Source: JANXLO01 sp038231295
Lineage (GTDB): Bacteria > Armatimonadota > Chthonomonadetes > Chthonomonadales > Chthonomonadaceae
NCBI GenBank assembly: GCA_038231295.1
Contig: JBBRLP010000010.1
Span: 8,204-72,203, forward strand
Reading direction: 5' to 3'
Length of the DNA: 64,000 nucleotides
The position numbers were made by a program, and so were the translations under genes. Under the pieces are notes generated by a model. It saw only the letters and a list, made by a program, of their open reading frames with translations, was not told where the DNA came from and did not search any database. Each line of letters opens with the position of its first letter. Position 1 is the stretch's first letter. This document shows, piece after piece, positions 25,017 to 34,068 of the stretch.

Positions 25017-25972
25017 CGGGACTGTCCTTCTGTCTGGAGCGTGGCGCAGGCCGCGTCCAGGGTGGTTTTGTCGTGAACGCTGAGTGTAAGCGCGGCTTTA
25101 TCTATACGGCGCATCAGACCAGACAGGACTTCGCCGCTGCCGAGTTCCACAAAGGTGTCCACACCGTCATTCCGCAGACGCTGCATGGACTCCTCCCAGC
25201 GCACACTGCCGCTCACCTGCCGGGTCAGACCGCTCATCAGGTCGGCGGGCGTCTCGACATACGCGGCGTCTACGTTGGTGACAATGCGAATCGTCGGCTT
25301 GCGAAAAGTGATTTCTGCCAGAGAGTGAAACAGCGTATCGCCCGCCGTCACCATCAGGGGCGAATGGAACGCGCCGGAGACCGAAAGCGGCAGAACGCGC
25401 TTCGCACCGTTGGTCTTCGCGATCTCGCCCGCCTTCTCGACAGCCTCGACCTCCCCGGAGATAACGATCTGCCCGCCGCCATTGTAGTTGGCGACCGTAA
25501 CGATCTTCCCGGTCTCTGCGCTCGCCTGCTCACAGGCAGCGCGGGCGTCCGCTGCTTCCATACCCAGGATAGCGGCCATCGTGCCGGTCGTGCGCTGCCC
25601 GGCGTCGCGCATCAGTTCGCCGCGTGTCCGCACCAGCTTCAGCCCCTCGGCGAAATCCAGTACGCCTGCCGCCGTCAGTGCGGCATACTCGCCCACACTG
25701 TGGCCCGCGACGGCATAGGGAACGAGAGAACAAACCTCGGTAAAACAGCGAAACGCCACGACACTTGTCGTATAGAGGGCAACCTGCGCGTTCTCGGTCT
25801 CGCGCAGAGTCTCCTCCGGGCCGTTGAAGCAGAGCGATTGCAGATCGAAACCCAGTAGCGTGTTGGCCTGCGCGAACAGGTCACGGGCGACGGCAAAATG
25901 CTCGGCGAAGGAGCGGCCCATGCCGACCTTCTGCGCTCCCTGCCCCGGAAACACAAAGGCGATTTTACCCAT
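25013..25972 (-). CDS. fabD: Malonyl-CoA:ACP transacylase
   Basis: 319 residues. FVFPGQGAQ opens the protein, GHSVGEYAAL contains the Ser nucleophile, and SGAFHSPLM contains the partner His. It loads malonyl groups onto AcpP. I chose the ATG at 25972, where the family normally begins (MGKIAFVF); an in-frame ATG at 25990 is possible. It overlaps the end of fabH by 8 bp. Confidence 0.96.
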   Translation of the reverse strand: MGKIAFVFPGQGAQKVGMGRSFAEHFAVARDLFAQANTLLGFDLQSLCFNGPEETLRETENAQVALYTTSVVAFRCFTEVCSLVPYAVAGHSVGEYAALTAAGVLDFAEGLKLVRTRGELMRDAGQRTTGTMAAILGMEAADARAACEQASAETGKIVTVANYNGGGQIVISGEVEAVEKAGEIAKTNGAKRVLPLSVSGAFHSPLMVTAGDTLFHSLAEITFRKPTIRIVTNVDAAYVETPADLMSGLTRQVSGSVRWEESMQRLRNDGVDTFVELGSGEVLSGLMRRIDKAALTLSVHDKTTLDAACATLQTEGQSR

Positions 25973-27041
25973 TCTGCCGATTTCCCTCATCGCGGTTCCA
26001 CCGCAGCACGTTCGCGGCCCAGGTCAGTCCCGCTCCGAACCCGACGGTCACCACGATATCTCCGCGCCGGATACGTCCCTGCTCGGCGGCTTCGGTCAGC
26101 GCGATAGGGATAGAGGCGGCGGAGGTGTTGCCGTACCGGTCCACATTCACGAAGAGACGGTCATCAGAAATTTTGAGCCGTTTGCCCACACCCTCAATAA
26201 TACGAAGGTTGGCCTGATGCAGAACCAGGAGACTGATGTCGTCCGTTCGCAGACAGGCGCGGTGCAGAGCCTGCTCGATAACTTCCGGCACGACCTTCAT
26301 CACGAACTCGTAGACCTCGCGGCCCTTCATGTGGATGGTGTTGTGTTTGAGTAGCATTTCGGCTTCGGTCAGTGGGGTGCGGGTTCCGCCTGCGGGCATC
26401 CACACCGACTCGACTTCGCTGCCGTCCGCGCCCAGGCAGGAGGCCAGAATGCCCTCATCAGGAGCGCAGGGGGCCAGTACTGCCGCGCCCGCGCCATCGC
26501 CAAAAAGAATACAGGTCGAACGGTCTTCCCAGTTCACCTGTTTCGAGAGCGTATCCGCCCCGATGACCAGCACACGACGCATGGCTCCGCTCTGAATGAA
26601 ACCGGCGGCGGTCGCGAGGCCATAGCAGAACCCGGAACAGGCGGCGGCGAGATCGAAGGCGGCGGCGCGGGTCGCGCCGATGCGGTTCTGAACGATGCAG
26701 GCGGTGGCAGGCCAGAGGAAGTCGCCGGTCGCGGTGGCGCAGAGGACGAGATCGAGGTCGGCGGCGGCGATTCCGGCATCGGCCAGGGCGCGTTCCGCCG
26801 CGATGGTCGCCAGGTCGGAGGTCGCGGTGTCGGGGTCGGTAATGCGGCGTTCGCGGATGCCGGTGCGCTTGGTGATCCACTCGTCGGTGGTATCCACGAT
26901 CTTCGACAGGTCGTCGTTGGTCAGAATACGGTCGGGAACGCACATCCCCAGCCCGACAATCCCGGCATGAAACCCGGCCTCGGTCGGAAGCAGGGAGGGA
27001 GCGCTGTCCGTCTCAGGCCGTGCGTTCGGTTGTGCAGTCAT
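25965..27041 (-). CDS. fabH: Beta-ketoacyl-ACP synthase III
   Basis: 358 residues. The Cys-His-Asn triad is present: AAACSGF (Cys), LHQANLRI (His) and YGNTSAAS (Asn). An N-terminal extension of about 25 residues precedes GIVGLGMCVPD. It starts fatty acid synthesis from acyl-CoA and malonyl-ACP. The ATG at 27041 has GAGG upstream; a GTG just before it (27044) is the alternative. Confidence 0.96.
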   Translation of the reverse strand: MTAQPNARPETDSAPSLLPTEAGFHAGIVGLGMCVPDRILTNDDLSKIVDTTDEWITKRTGIRERRITDPDTATSDLATIAAERALADAGIAAADLDLVLCATATGDFLWPATACIVQNRIGATRAAAFDLAAACSGFCYGLATAAGFIQSGAMRRVLVIGADTLSKQVNWEDRSTCILFGDGAGAAVLAPCAPDEGILASCLGADGSEVESVWMPAGGTRTPLTEAEMLLKHNTIHMKGREVYEFVMKVVPEVIEQALHRACLRTDDISLLVLHQANLRIIEGVGKRLKISDDRLFVNVDRYGNTSAASIPIALTEAAEQGRIRRGDIVVTVGFGAGLTWAANVLRWNRDEGNRQNG

Positions 27042-27128
27042 CACCAGCCTCGGTTCTTATCAGCGTCTCGCGACTGTCAAGAAGGAAAGACCGCCGCACG
27101 GCCCGCTTCCTGACTGCCCTTCGCCCTT

Positions 27129-28154
27129 TCAGGCAACGGGGGGCGGAGGAGGGGTATCGCAGATGCGCTGACGAATGGTTTCAATAAGTGTGTGCTGTGC
27201 GGCGCGTTCGGCGGCGCGGCAGGCATTGCTGACAGCGACCTGATCGGAGCGTCCATGCCCGATGATACAGATGCCATTCACGCCCAGCATCGGCGCACCA
27301 CCGCGCTCGGCATAGTCTATGCGGGAACGCATTCGGCGCAGGGAGGGCCGCAGCGGCGCGACGAATGGCTTCATCCAGAGTTTGCTGTTCAGCTCTTCGC
27401 GCAGCAGATTAAGCATCATCTCCGCGACGCCTTCGCCTGTCTTCAGCACGACATTGCCAACGAAGCCATCGCAGACCGCTACATCTACGTCGCCGCGAAA
27501 GATGTCGCGTCCCTCGACATTCCCGATGAAATGAAAAGGGCTGTTGCCGTGCAACGCCTGCCGGAACAGCGCATGGGTTCGCTTCACCAGCGCGTTGCCT
27601 TTGATCTCCTCTTCGCCATTGGAGACCAGCCCGACACGCGGGGTCGGGATGCCCAGCACCTGTTCGGCGTAGATGCTGCCCATGATCGCGAACTCATAGA
27701 GGTTGTTGGGATCGCAGTCCACCGTTGCGCCCGCATCGAGCAGAACGACGGTTCCGGTAAGCGAGGGCAGAGGAACGGCAATGGCGGGCCGATCCACGCC
27801 CTTGATTCGGCCCCAGGTGAGCAGGGAGACGGCCATCGCCGCGCCGGTGTTGGCAATCGTGACGAGCGCATCGGCCTTCTTCTCTTTCACCAGCCGCGCC
27901 GCCACCACGAGGGAGGCGTCGGGCTTGCGTTTGAGCGCGGTAGCCGGGGGGTCGTCCATTTCGATCACCTGACGGGCAGGCACAATCTCCAGGTTGGCGC
28001 AGGCCGGGCGCAGTTTCGCCAGTTCCGGTTCCAGCACCGCCGGATCGCCTACCAGCAGATAGCGCGATTCGGAGGCGCGGGCCGCCGCATAGACGCCCCG
28101 TGCCACTTCGCCGGGGCCTTTATCGCCCCCCATCGCATCCACCGCGATCCGCAT
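27129..28154 (-). CDS. plsX: Phosphate acyltransferase PlsX
   Basis: About 341 residues. MRIAVDAMGGDKGP at the start, ASLVVAARLVKEKKADALV, SNTG-like TIANTGA, VALPSL-like region and VCDGFVGNVVLKTGEG are classic PlsX blocks. It converts acyl-ACP to acyl-phosphate for phospholipid synthesis. The start at 28154 matches the family; a GTG at 28172 would add six residues. It lies between rpmF and fabH, the common arrangement. Confidence 0.95.
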   Translation of the reverse strand: MRIAVDAMGGDKGPGEVARGVYAAARASESRYLLVGDPAVLEPELAKLRPACANLEIVPARQVIEMDDPPATALKRKPDASLVVAARLVKEKKADALVTIANTGAAMAVSLLTWGRIKGVDRPAIAVPLPSLTGTVVLLDAGATVDCDPNNLYEFAIMGSIYAEQVLGIPTPRVGLVSNGEEEIKGNALVKRTHALFRQALHGNSPFHFIGNVEGRDIFRGDVDVAVCDGFVGNVVLKTGEGVAEMMLNLLREELNSKLWMKPFVAPLRPSLRRMRSRIDYAERGGAPMLGVNGICIIGHGRSDQVAVSNACRAAERAAQHTLIETIRQRICDTPPPPPVA

Positions 28155-28178
28155 GGTGTTGGTCGAACTCACGGGCGA

Positions 28179-28382
28179 TTACGAGTCCTGCTGATTCGGG
28201 TCCACAAGCTGGAAGACCTGACGGCCTTTGTAGCGGCCCGTACTCGGGTCAACATGGTGCATCAGGGTGTACTCGCCAGGCTGCTCGAAGCTGGGAACCA
28301 TCGCGGGATGATGAGTCAGTTTGTAGTGCGTCCGGCGCTTGCGGGTGCGCTGATTGGAGTGGCGGCGTTTCGGGAGCGGCAT
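28179..28382 (-). CDS. rpmF: Ribosomal protein bL32
   Basis: 67 residues, basic, beginning MPLPKRRHSNQRTRKRRTHY as in bL32. The C-terminal tail is longer than the usual 55-60 residues (VDPSTGRYKGRQVFQLVDP). No zinc-binding cysteines are present, so this is the zinc-independent form. Confidence 0.95.
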   Translation of the reverse strand: MPLPKRRHSNQRTRKRRTHYKLTHHPAMVPSFEQPGEYTLMHHVDPSTGRYKGRQVFQLVDPNQQDS

Positions 28383-28428
28383 TGGTTTTACCTTTCATTA
28401 TCGAAGCGGGCGGCAAAGGAGCCTCCCG

Positions 28429-28998
28429 TCATTCCGGTTCGGTGTTCTCGTCTAGCAGTTTGCCGAGCTTGGCGAGGGCCGGGTTGATCGGCTTCTCTTC
28501 CGGCATTTCGGCGGCCTGTGCCAGTCCACGCAGCACATCGGCAGCATGGCGCAGGCAGTGGGCGCAGCGTCCGTCCTCAAGGGCCGGAGGCAGCGGCTGC
28601 GTCGGTTCGTCCAGCAAAATATACTGGCGCAGCATTTCGGTCAGTTCAAAGACCGTGCCATCGAACAGGCGGGCGGCGACAGGGCTTTCGTCCTCTTCGA
28701 CGACCGTGACGGTCTGAAGAGTGCGTGGTCCGGCCGATTCGTGCCGCAGTTCGAAGCCTTCGTCTATGTCTAGCGTGACGGGCTGTTCAAAGTACTCCCC
28801 ACAGCGGCTGCACGGCAGGGCGACCTGTGTCTTCGCCTTGCCTTTGATGAGGAGCGTTCCTCCGGCATTGGTAAACGTGATACGTCCTTCTACCGGTTGG
28901 GTACACTCGACATCTTCATCCACGAGCGGCGGCTCCTGAATGTCGTAATGTTCGTGTTTGCCCGCTTCGCGGAGCAACTCGGAAATATCGAGCCGCAT
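28429..28998 (-). CDS. DUF177/YceD family protein
   Basis: 189 residues. The DUF177 core has CSRCGEYFEQPVTLDIDEGF and further down EDGRCAHCLRH, giving two Cys-x2-Cys pairs. The family is almost always encoded next to rpmF and is linked to 23S rRNA accumulation in some bacteria and plastids. Its position directly before rpmF supports the call. Confidence 0.92.
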   Translation of the reverse strand: MRLDISELLREAGKHEHYDIQEPPLVDEDVECTQPVEGRITFTNAGGTLLIKGKAKTQVALPCSRCGEYFEQPVTLDIDEGFELRHESAGPRTLQTVTVVEEDESPVAARLFDGTVFELTEMLRQYILLDEPTQPLPPALEDGRCAHCLRHAADVLRGLAQAAEMPEEKPINPALAKLGKLLDENTEPE

Positions 28999-29023
28999 AG
29001 TTCTCTCTCCGGGCGCTGCGTCC

Positions 29024-29785
29024 CTACCGGCCGCGTTCCAGCATTTCGCGTCCGCGCTGTACCTGAGTCACGGCTTTGCCAAGCACGTTTTCGAGGTTGA
29101 CGAGGACATCTTTGGCATAGTCGTCGGAGCCACGCCGGACGGCGGCGGCTTCCTGTTCGGCGCGGGCCTGAAGTTCCTGGGCCTGCGCCATCGCGTGCTG
29201 CATGATCTGGCTGTCGGAGACAAGCTGAGCGGCCTGCGCTTCGGCCTCGGCAATCAACTCTGCCGCGTTGCGCTGGGCCTCGGCAAGCTTCTGTCGGGCT
29301 TCGGCATCGGCGTTCTGGCGGATGCGGTTGGCCTCCGTCTGGGCTTCGGCGCTCTGACGGCGGCCCTCTTCGCGGGCCTCTTCCTTCAGGTGCGTGGCCT
29401 CGGCACGACCGCGCTCCAGTTCCTGAAGGGCGGCGCGGCGGGCCTCACTCACCACACGGTCGGCGTTGTCGCGGGTCTCTTCCACGATACGTTCCGAGTC
29501 GCGGGCCAGTTTCGAGGCGCGTTTCATCTCTTCGGGCAGATTGGCCCGAATCTTCATGATGGTCATGTGGAACTTGTCTTCGTCAAAGCGCAGCAGCGCC
29601 CCCATCATCTTGGGAGAGCCTTCGACGAGGTCTTCGAGTTCCGTAAGCAGTTTGAGAATGTCCACCCCTTCGTGCGTAGGAGCGACAAAACGGGGGACTG
29701 TGGCGCTATTGTTATCGGCGCTATGGCCGGGGTTCAGTTCAGGTTTTTGGGTTTCCGACTTTTTGCCGGAGTCGTTCTTCAACAC
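29024..29785 (-). CDS. DivIVA-like coiled-coil protein
   Basis: About 253 residues, mainly one long coiled coil (SERIVEETRDNADRVVSEAR and a run of Ala/Glu/Arg-rich heptads) after a short disordered N-terminus and an ordered segment (DILKLLTELEDLVEGSPKMM). The style resembles DivIVA or ATP synthase b-subunit-like proteins found between coaD and DUF177 genes in related phyla. A role in cell-pole or wall organisation is inference. The GTG at 29785 overlaps coaD by 47 bp; the true start could be further downstream. Confidence 0.65.
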   Translation of the reverse strand: MLKNDSGKKSETQKPELNPGHSADNNSATVPRFVAPTHEGVDILKLLTELEDLVEGSPKMMGALLRFDEDKFHMTIMKIRANLPEEMKRASKLARDSERIVEETRDNADRVVSEARRAALQELERGRAEATHLKEEAREEGRRQSAEAQTEANRIRQNADAEARQKLAEAQRNAAELIAEAEAQAAQLVSDSQIMQHAMAQAQELQARAEQEAAAVRRGSDDYAKDVLVNLENVLGKAVTQVQRGREMLERGR

Positions 29786-30227
29786 GGCTGGGTACCAACC
29801 CTTCCACCGACCCGCCGAGGCGGGCGATTTCTTTGACGATGTTGGAACTGAGGTACGAATATTCGGCCTCAGTCATCAGGAAGACGGTCTCAACGGCGCT
29901 GTTGAGACGGCGATTCATCATCGCCATCTGCAGCTCGTACTCAAAATCGGAAACGGCGCGTAACCCTTTTACGATCACCGTCGCCTGATGTCGGATCGCA
30001 TACTCGACCAGCAGCCCCTCGAAAGCGTCTACACTGACGTTCGGCCAGGGCGCACAGGCCGCCTGCAAAAGTTCTACCCGCTCTTCCAGCGTAAACAGCG
30101 GCGTCTTCGCGGAGTTGGGAGCCACCGCGACCAACACGGTCTCGAACATCCCTGCCGCTCTCGCAATGATATCGAGGTGTCCGTTCGTCACCGGATCAAA
30201 ACTGCCCGGAACCAGAGCGCGTGCCAT
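29739..30227 (-). CDS. coaD: Phosphopantetheine adenylyltransferase
   Basis: 162 residues. GSFDPVTNGHLDII carries the T/HxGH nucleotidyltransferase motif, and VIVKGLRAVSDFEYE and EYSYLSSNIVKEIA match the family. It makes dephospho-CoA in coenzyme A synthesis. ATG 30227 has AAAGGAAA upstream; the ATG at 30281 overlaps the end of recG and is rejected. Confidence 0.97.
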   Translation of the reverse strand: MARALVPGSFDPVTNGHLDIIARAAGMFETVLVAVAPNSAKTPLFTLEERVELLQAACAPWPNVSVDAFEGLLVEYAIRHQATVIVKGLRAVSDFEYELQMAMMNRRLNSAVETVFLMTEAEYSYLSSNIVKEIARLGGSVEGLVPSRVEERLRQKVGNPKT

Positions 30228-30282
30228 CGCATTTCCTTTGTCTGGAACATCAGACTTCCGGAGATTGAAAACCCCGGCCAAA

Positions 30283-32421
30283 CTAACTGACCGTGATCAG
30301 TTCGAAGCCCATGCGGGTACGCTCCAGAGCGTGGCGCAGAAGCCGATTGTCGGGCTTCTCCAGTTTTGGGTCGTCCTCGACGAGCTGGAAGGCCGTTTCG
30401 CGGGTCTCGGTCAGGATGTCCATGTCGTTGATGATGTCGGCAATCAGGAACTCCGGCAGTCCGCTCTGTCGGGTTCCGTAGAACTCGCCGGGGCCACGCA
30501 GCCGTAAGTCCTCTTCGGCGATGCGAAAGCCGTCCCGCGTCTGGGTCATCACGTCCATACGGGCGCGGCCCTCGTCCGTCTTTGGCTCCGCGACCAGAAT
30601 GCAGAACGAAGCATGCTGCCCGCGCCCGACGCGCCCGCGCAACTGATGCAGTTGCGCCAGACCGAACCGCTCGGCATCCTCAATGATAATCACGCTGGCA
30701 TTTGGAACGTCTATCCCGACTTCGATGACGGTGGTCGAGACCAGAATGTCCAGTTCATGTGCCTTGAAGCGGGCCATCGTCGCGTCTTTTTCGTCCGGCT
30801 TCATCTGCCCGTGCAGCAGCCCGACGCGGTACTGCGGGAAAACGTCGTTGGCGATATGTTCGCTCAACTGCGTCGCGCTCTTGGCCTGAAGCTTCTCGCT
30901 CTCTTCAATGAGCGGACAGACGATATAGACCTGACGGCCTTCGCTCAACAGCCGCTGCGCGGCGGCATAGACCTGATCGCGTTTGTCCTGCGTCTTCCAG
31001 TGCGTCGTGATCGGTTTGCGGCCCGGCGGCAGTTCGTCCAGCACAGAGACATCGAGATCGCCGTAGAGCGTCAGCGTCAGGGTGCGCGGGATGGGCGTGG
31101 CGGTCATTACCAGCACATGGGGCCGCTGCCCTTTTTTCGCCAGTGCCTGCCGCTGCAATACGCCGAAGCGGTGCTGCTCGTCTATGATGACGAGACCGAG
31201 TTTCGCGAACTCGACCCCCTCCTGAATCAGCGCGTGCGTTCCGACGGCGAGACGGGACTGCCCGCCTTCCAGCCGTTCCCGCACTTCGCGTTTCTCTTTC
31301 GCGCCCTGACTGCCGAGCGAGAGTTCGACGGAGATACCGAGCGGCTCCAGCAGGCGGCGCAGCACAATCGCGTGCTGTCCGGCCAGTATCTCGGTCGGAG
31401 CCATGAGTGCAGCCTGATAGCCGTTCTCCACCGCCATCAGCATCGCAGCCAGCGCGACCATCGTCTTGCCGCTGCCCACGTCTCCCTGCAAAAGGCGGTT
31501 CATGGCGCGTCCGCTGCTCAGGTCGGCGGCGATCTCCCCGATAGCCCGCTGCTGTGCCCCGGTCAACTGAAACGGCACGATTTCGGCGAGGTCGCTACGC
31601 AGCCGCTCCGGGTCAATCGTGAACGGGATACCGCGAGCCTCGTGGCTATTGGCGCGGCGGCGCAGGGCCAGCAGTACCTGCAAGAGGAAAAACTCCTCGA
31701 AAATCAGTCGGCGGCGGGCCGCGGCCAGATCGGCCTGCGTGTCCGGGAAATGGATATTCCGGGTTGCGGTGCGGGCGCTCACCAGCAGATGCCGCAGCGC
31801 GACTTCGGGCGGCAGGCTCTCCTGAATACAGGTGAGGTGCGACTTCAGCACAGAGTCCACCATGCGGCGCAGACGCGCCTGCCGGATGCCTTCCGTCGCC
31901 GGATAGATGGGAACGATGCGGTTGGCGGAGAGCGTGTCTCCGTCCTCCCCCAGCTCTTCCCACTCCGGGTTCTGTATTTCGATAGCCCACCCGGAGCGCC
32001 GCGCCTGCCCATAGGCGACGACCGACCTGTTCCCCAACTGGAGGGTTTTAAACGTCTTTTCGAGGTAGGGCTGATTGAACCAGAGGAGTTTCAGCGCACT
32101 GCCCTCGTCGTCGAGCAGAACTTCCGTGATCTGAACGCGAGGCTTGGGATACTTGGTGGTGGCCGCGATGATCCTGCCGCGCACCGTCACATATTCGCCG
32201 CTCTGCACGTCACTCACACGCCGGAAATGGGAACGGTCTTCCCAGCGGCGCGGCAGATGCCGCAGCAGATCTCCGACGGTTCGCAGTTCCAATTTTTCCA
32301 GAGTGGCGGCGACCTGTGGCCCGACGCCTTTCAGAAACTGAAGCGAATCTTCCAGACCGGCAACGTGGTCATCGCCCGGTTTGGACGGCCCGCGCCCCGG
32401 TTCGTATGGACCTCCCGGCAC
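30283..32421 (-). CDS. recG: ATP-dependent DNA helicase RecG
   Basis: 712 residues. An N-terminal wedge/OB region (DVQSGEYVTVRGRIIAATTK) is followed by superfamily 2 motifs: GDVGSGKT (I), APTEILAGQH (Ia), DEQHRFGV (II), MTATPIPRTL (III), TTVIEVGIDVPNAS (V) and QLRGRVGRG (VI). RecG remodels stalled replication forks and Holliday junctions. GTG at 32421 is preceded by AGGAGG and is preferred over a TTG at 32460. It is the first gene of the long cluster that ends with fabF. Confidence 0.97.
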   Translation of the reverse strand: MPGGPYEPGRGPSKPGDDHVAGLEDSLQFLKGVGPQVAATLEKLELRTVGDLLRHLPRRWEDRSHFRRVSDVQSGEYVTVRGRIIAATTKYPKPRVQITEVLLDDEGSALKLLWFNQPYLEKTFKTLQLGNRSVVAYGQARRSGWAIEIQNPEWEELGEDGDTLSANRIVPIYPATEGIRQARLRRMVDSVLKSHLTCIQESLPPEVALRHLLVSARTATRNIHFPDTQADLAAARRRLIFEEFFLLQVLLALRRRANSHEARGIPFTIDPERLRSDLAEIVPFQLTGAQQRAIGEIAADLSSGRAMNRLLQGDVGSGKTMVALAAMLMAVENGYQAALMAPTEILAGQHAIVLRRLLEPLGISVELSLGSQGAKEKREVRERLEGGQSRLAVGTHALIQEGVEFAKLGLVIIDEQHRFGVLQRQALAKKGQRPHVLVMTATPIPRTLTLTLYGDLDVSVLDELPPGRKPITTHWKTQDKRDQVYAAAQRLLSEGRQVYIVCPLIEESEKLQAKSATQLSEHIANDVFPQYRVGLLHGQMKPDEKDATMARFKAHELDILVSTTVIEVGIDVPNASVIIIEDAERFGLAQLHQLRGRVGRGQHASFCILVAEPKTDEGRARMDVMTQTRDGFRIAEEDLRLRGPGEFYGTRQSGLPEFLIADIINDMDILTETRETAFQLVEDDPKLEKPDNRLLRHALERTRMGFELITVS

Positions 32422-32470
32422 GTCAGCCTCCTGTCGTCGCGAATCACGGCGGCTCCTCAAACAATGCGGT

Positions 32471-32500
32471 ATTGTATCAGACGCTCTATCGTGTTGTCAA
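32471..32500 (-). promoter_or_regulatory. Promoter of the recG-fab cluster
   Basis: TTGACA (32495-32500), 18-bp spacer, TACAAT (32471-32476) on the minus strand, about 50 bp before the recG start. Confidence 0.75.
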
Positions 32501-32595
32501 TGTAACAAACAACAAAAGAGACGGCAACAGTGCGCCGTCAGCCCTCCTAGTATACCCCAGATTCCGCCCTTTCAACGCCCCAAGTTCCACGAATC

Positions 32596-32629
32596 TGTCC
32601 TGTCCTGTGACAAATCACAGGACAGGACA
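32596..32629 (-). terminator. Perfect 15-bp hairpin after a membrane-anchored paralogue
   Basis: TGTCCTGTCCTGTGA and TCACAGGACAGGACA pair fully around a CAAA loop, just downstream of the 32638-33951 gene. No U run follows, so its strength as a terminator is uncertain. Confidence 0.55.
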
Positions 32630-32637
32630 AACCCCGA

Positions 32638-33951
32638 CTACCACAGATTCGTTCCCGCCACGACATCGCCTTTGCTGTTGGCCTTGATAAAGTAACGGGA
32701 GTTGGGATTGGTGGAGCTGGCCTGTTGTGGGTCGTCTATGGGAGTGCCGCCGTCGTCTACCCCGTCCGGCCCGACGCTGTAGAGAACATAGTTTTTGCCA
32801 TCAAGGTGATACTGGAACGTTCCCTGTGCGGCGAAAGGGTCGTCCGGCAGCTTTTGCAGGCAGGTGGGCGTGAGTTCCGTCAGCGATTTCGGATAGTGAC
32901 CGTGCTGAAGGCGATATTCGCGCAGGGCCAGCGTGAGGAGCAGCATTCCGTTCTGTGTCTGGCAGTCTACGTCTTTGATTCGGGCTTCGGTGAAGGTGGG
33001 GAGCAGGCTGCGGTTGATGAGGTCGGTGGGCATGGGCGGCGGAGGGAGATGTAGCCCGTAAGACTGCCGTGACTGCGCGGCGAACTGATCCATATAGGTC
33101 GTGTAGTTGTGCATGATGCGGGACTTGCTGTAGAGCAGGTAGTAGGCCTGCGACATAGACAATGCGGCGTCCGCTTCCGGGTCGGAGGGCGGGCTGTTAG
33201 AGTTCATAGCCGTGTTGAACGTCTTGGGATTGCGAAACATCTCCAGAAGTGCGGACTGCCCGAAGCGCTTCTCCTCCTGAAGCGTATCGGCATAGGAAAA
33301 TCGCCGGGCCAGGATGCTCTGCAACCGCATCGAAGCAGCATGGGCCTGCGCCGCGTTCAAATGATTCGCGGTCTCCCACATCGGCCTTCTTCCGATGGCT
33401 TGACAGGCAACCCCGACCAACTCCCCAATGAGGACAGAGCCGTGCGGAACGTCCTCGCCCAGACGAATGGCATCGAGATAGCTGTCCGCCGCGCCGCGCC
33501 AGTCGCCCCGCGCCGCTTTCACCTGCCCGCGCAGAGACAGCAGACGCGCCACGCCGCGAAATTTGGCGAAGTATGGAAAGAGGGCATTGATGGAACGGGC
33601 CGGAGGGCTGAGATAGGGATACGCGAAGCCCTGATGCAGCGTCTGGATAACGCTCGCGTTCTGCTGAACCAGCGCCTCTTTCTGCCCCAGACTATACGGG
33701 GTCAGCGGCTTTGTCGCCACCGCATCCCCGATCTGCTTGTCCCCCACAACGGCGTTTCCTGCCGAGACATAGTAGTCGAAGGCGTTGGGTTTGGGCATAG
33801 CAGACGTGGGAATATCAACTACCGGGTTACGCATTGCCGCCGTCCACCAGAGAACGATCAGCCCCAGGAATATTACGCCCATTCCGGCGCAGCCAAAGCA
33901 GGCGTTGCGTCGGTTCGGGTTCGGGGGCGGATTGTAACGCGAATTGTCCAT
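32638..33951 (-). CDS. Membrane-anchored protein with pseudopilin-like C-terminus, paralogue 1
   Basis: 437 residues. One membrane segment (GMGVIFLGLIVLWWTAAM) is followed by a conserved PNAFDYYVSAGNAVV motif, a helical region (FRGVARLLSLRGQVKAARGD; DAIRLGEDVPHGSVLIGELV), and a C-terminal block YRLQHGHYPKSLTELTPTCL, then LPDDPF and YVLYSVGPDGVDDGGTP. The last block resembles the end of type II secretion major pseudopilins (GspG-like). There is no N-terminal prepilin peptide. The next upstream gene is a close paralogue with the same organisation. Function unknown. Confidence 0.75.
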   Translation of the reverse strand: MDNSRYNPPPNPNRRNACFGCAGMGVIFLGLIVLWWTAAMRNPVVDIPTSAMPKPNAFDYYVSAGNAVVGDKQIGDAVATKPLTPYSLGQKEALVQQNASVIQTLHQGFAYPYLSPPARSINALFPYFAKFRGVARLLSLRGQVKAARGDWRGAADSYLDAIRLGEDVPHGSVLIGELVGVACQAIGRRPMWETANHLNAAQAHAASMRLQSILARRFSYADTLQEEKRFGQSALLEMFRNPKTFNTAMNSNSPPSDPEADAALSMSQAYYLLYSKSRIMHNYTTYMDQFAAQSRQSYGLHLPPPPMPTDLINRSLLPTFTEARIKDVDCQTQNGMLLLTLALREYRLQHGHYPKSLTELTPTCLQKLPDDPFAAQGTFQYHLDGKNYVLYSVGPDGVDDGGTPIDDPQQASSTNPNSRYFIKANSKGDVVAGTNLW

Positions 33952-34068
33952 ACCAATCTCTCTTTCCAGGAGCAGTCTCCATGCGACAGGGTATTCACCC
34001 CTCGCTACGCTTCTCTATCTTGAACCATGAACGGGCCACCATGATCACGTTGACGCCCGGCCCTTCCG

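Noticed and set aside
30613..32505. 630-residue open frame antisense to recG
   Set aside because: RecG is certain on the other strand and this frame shows no domain.
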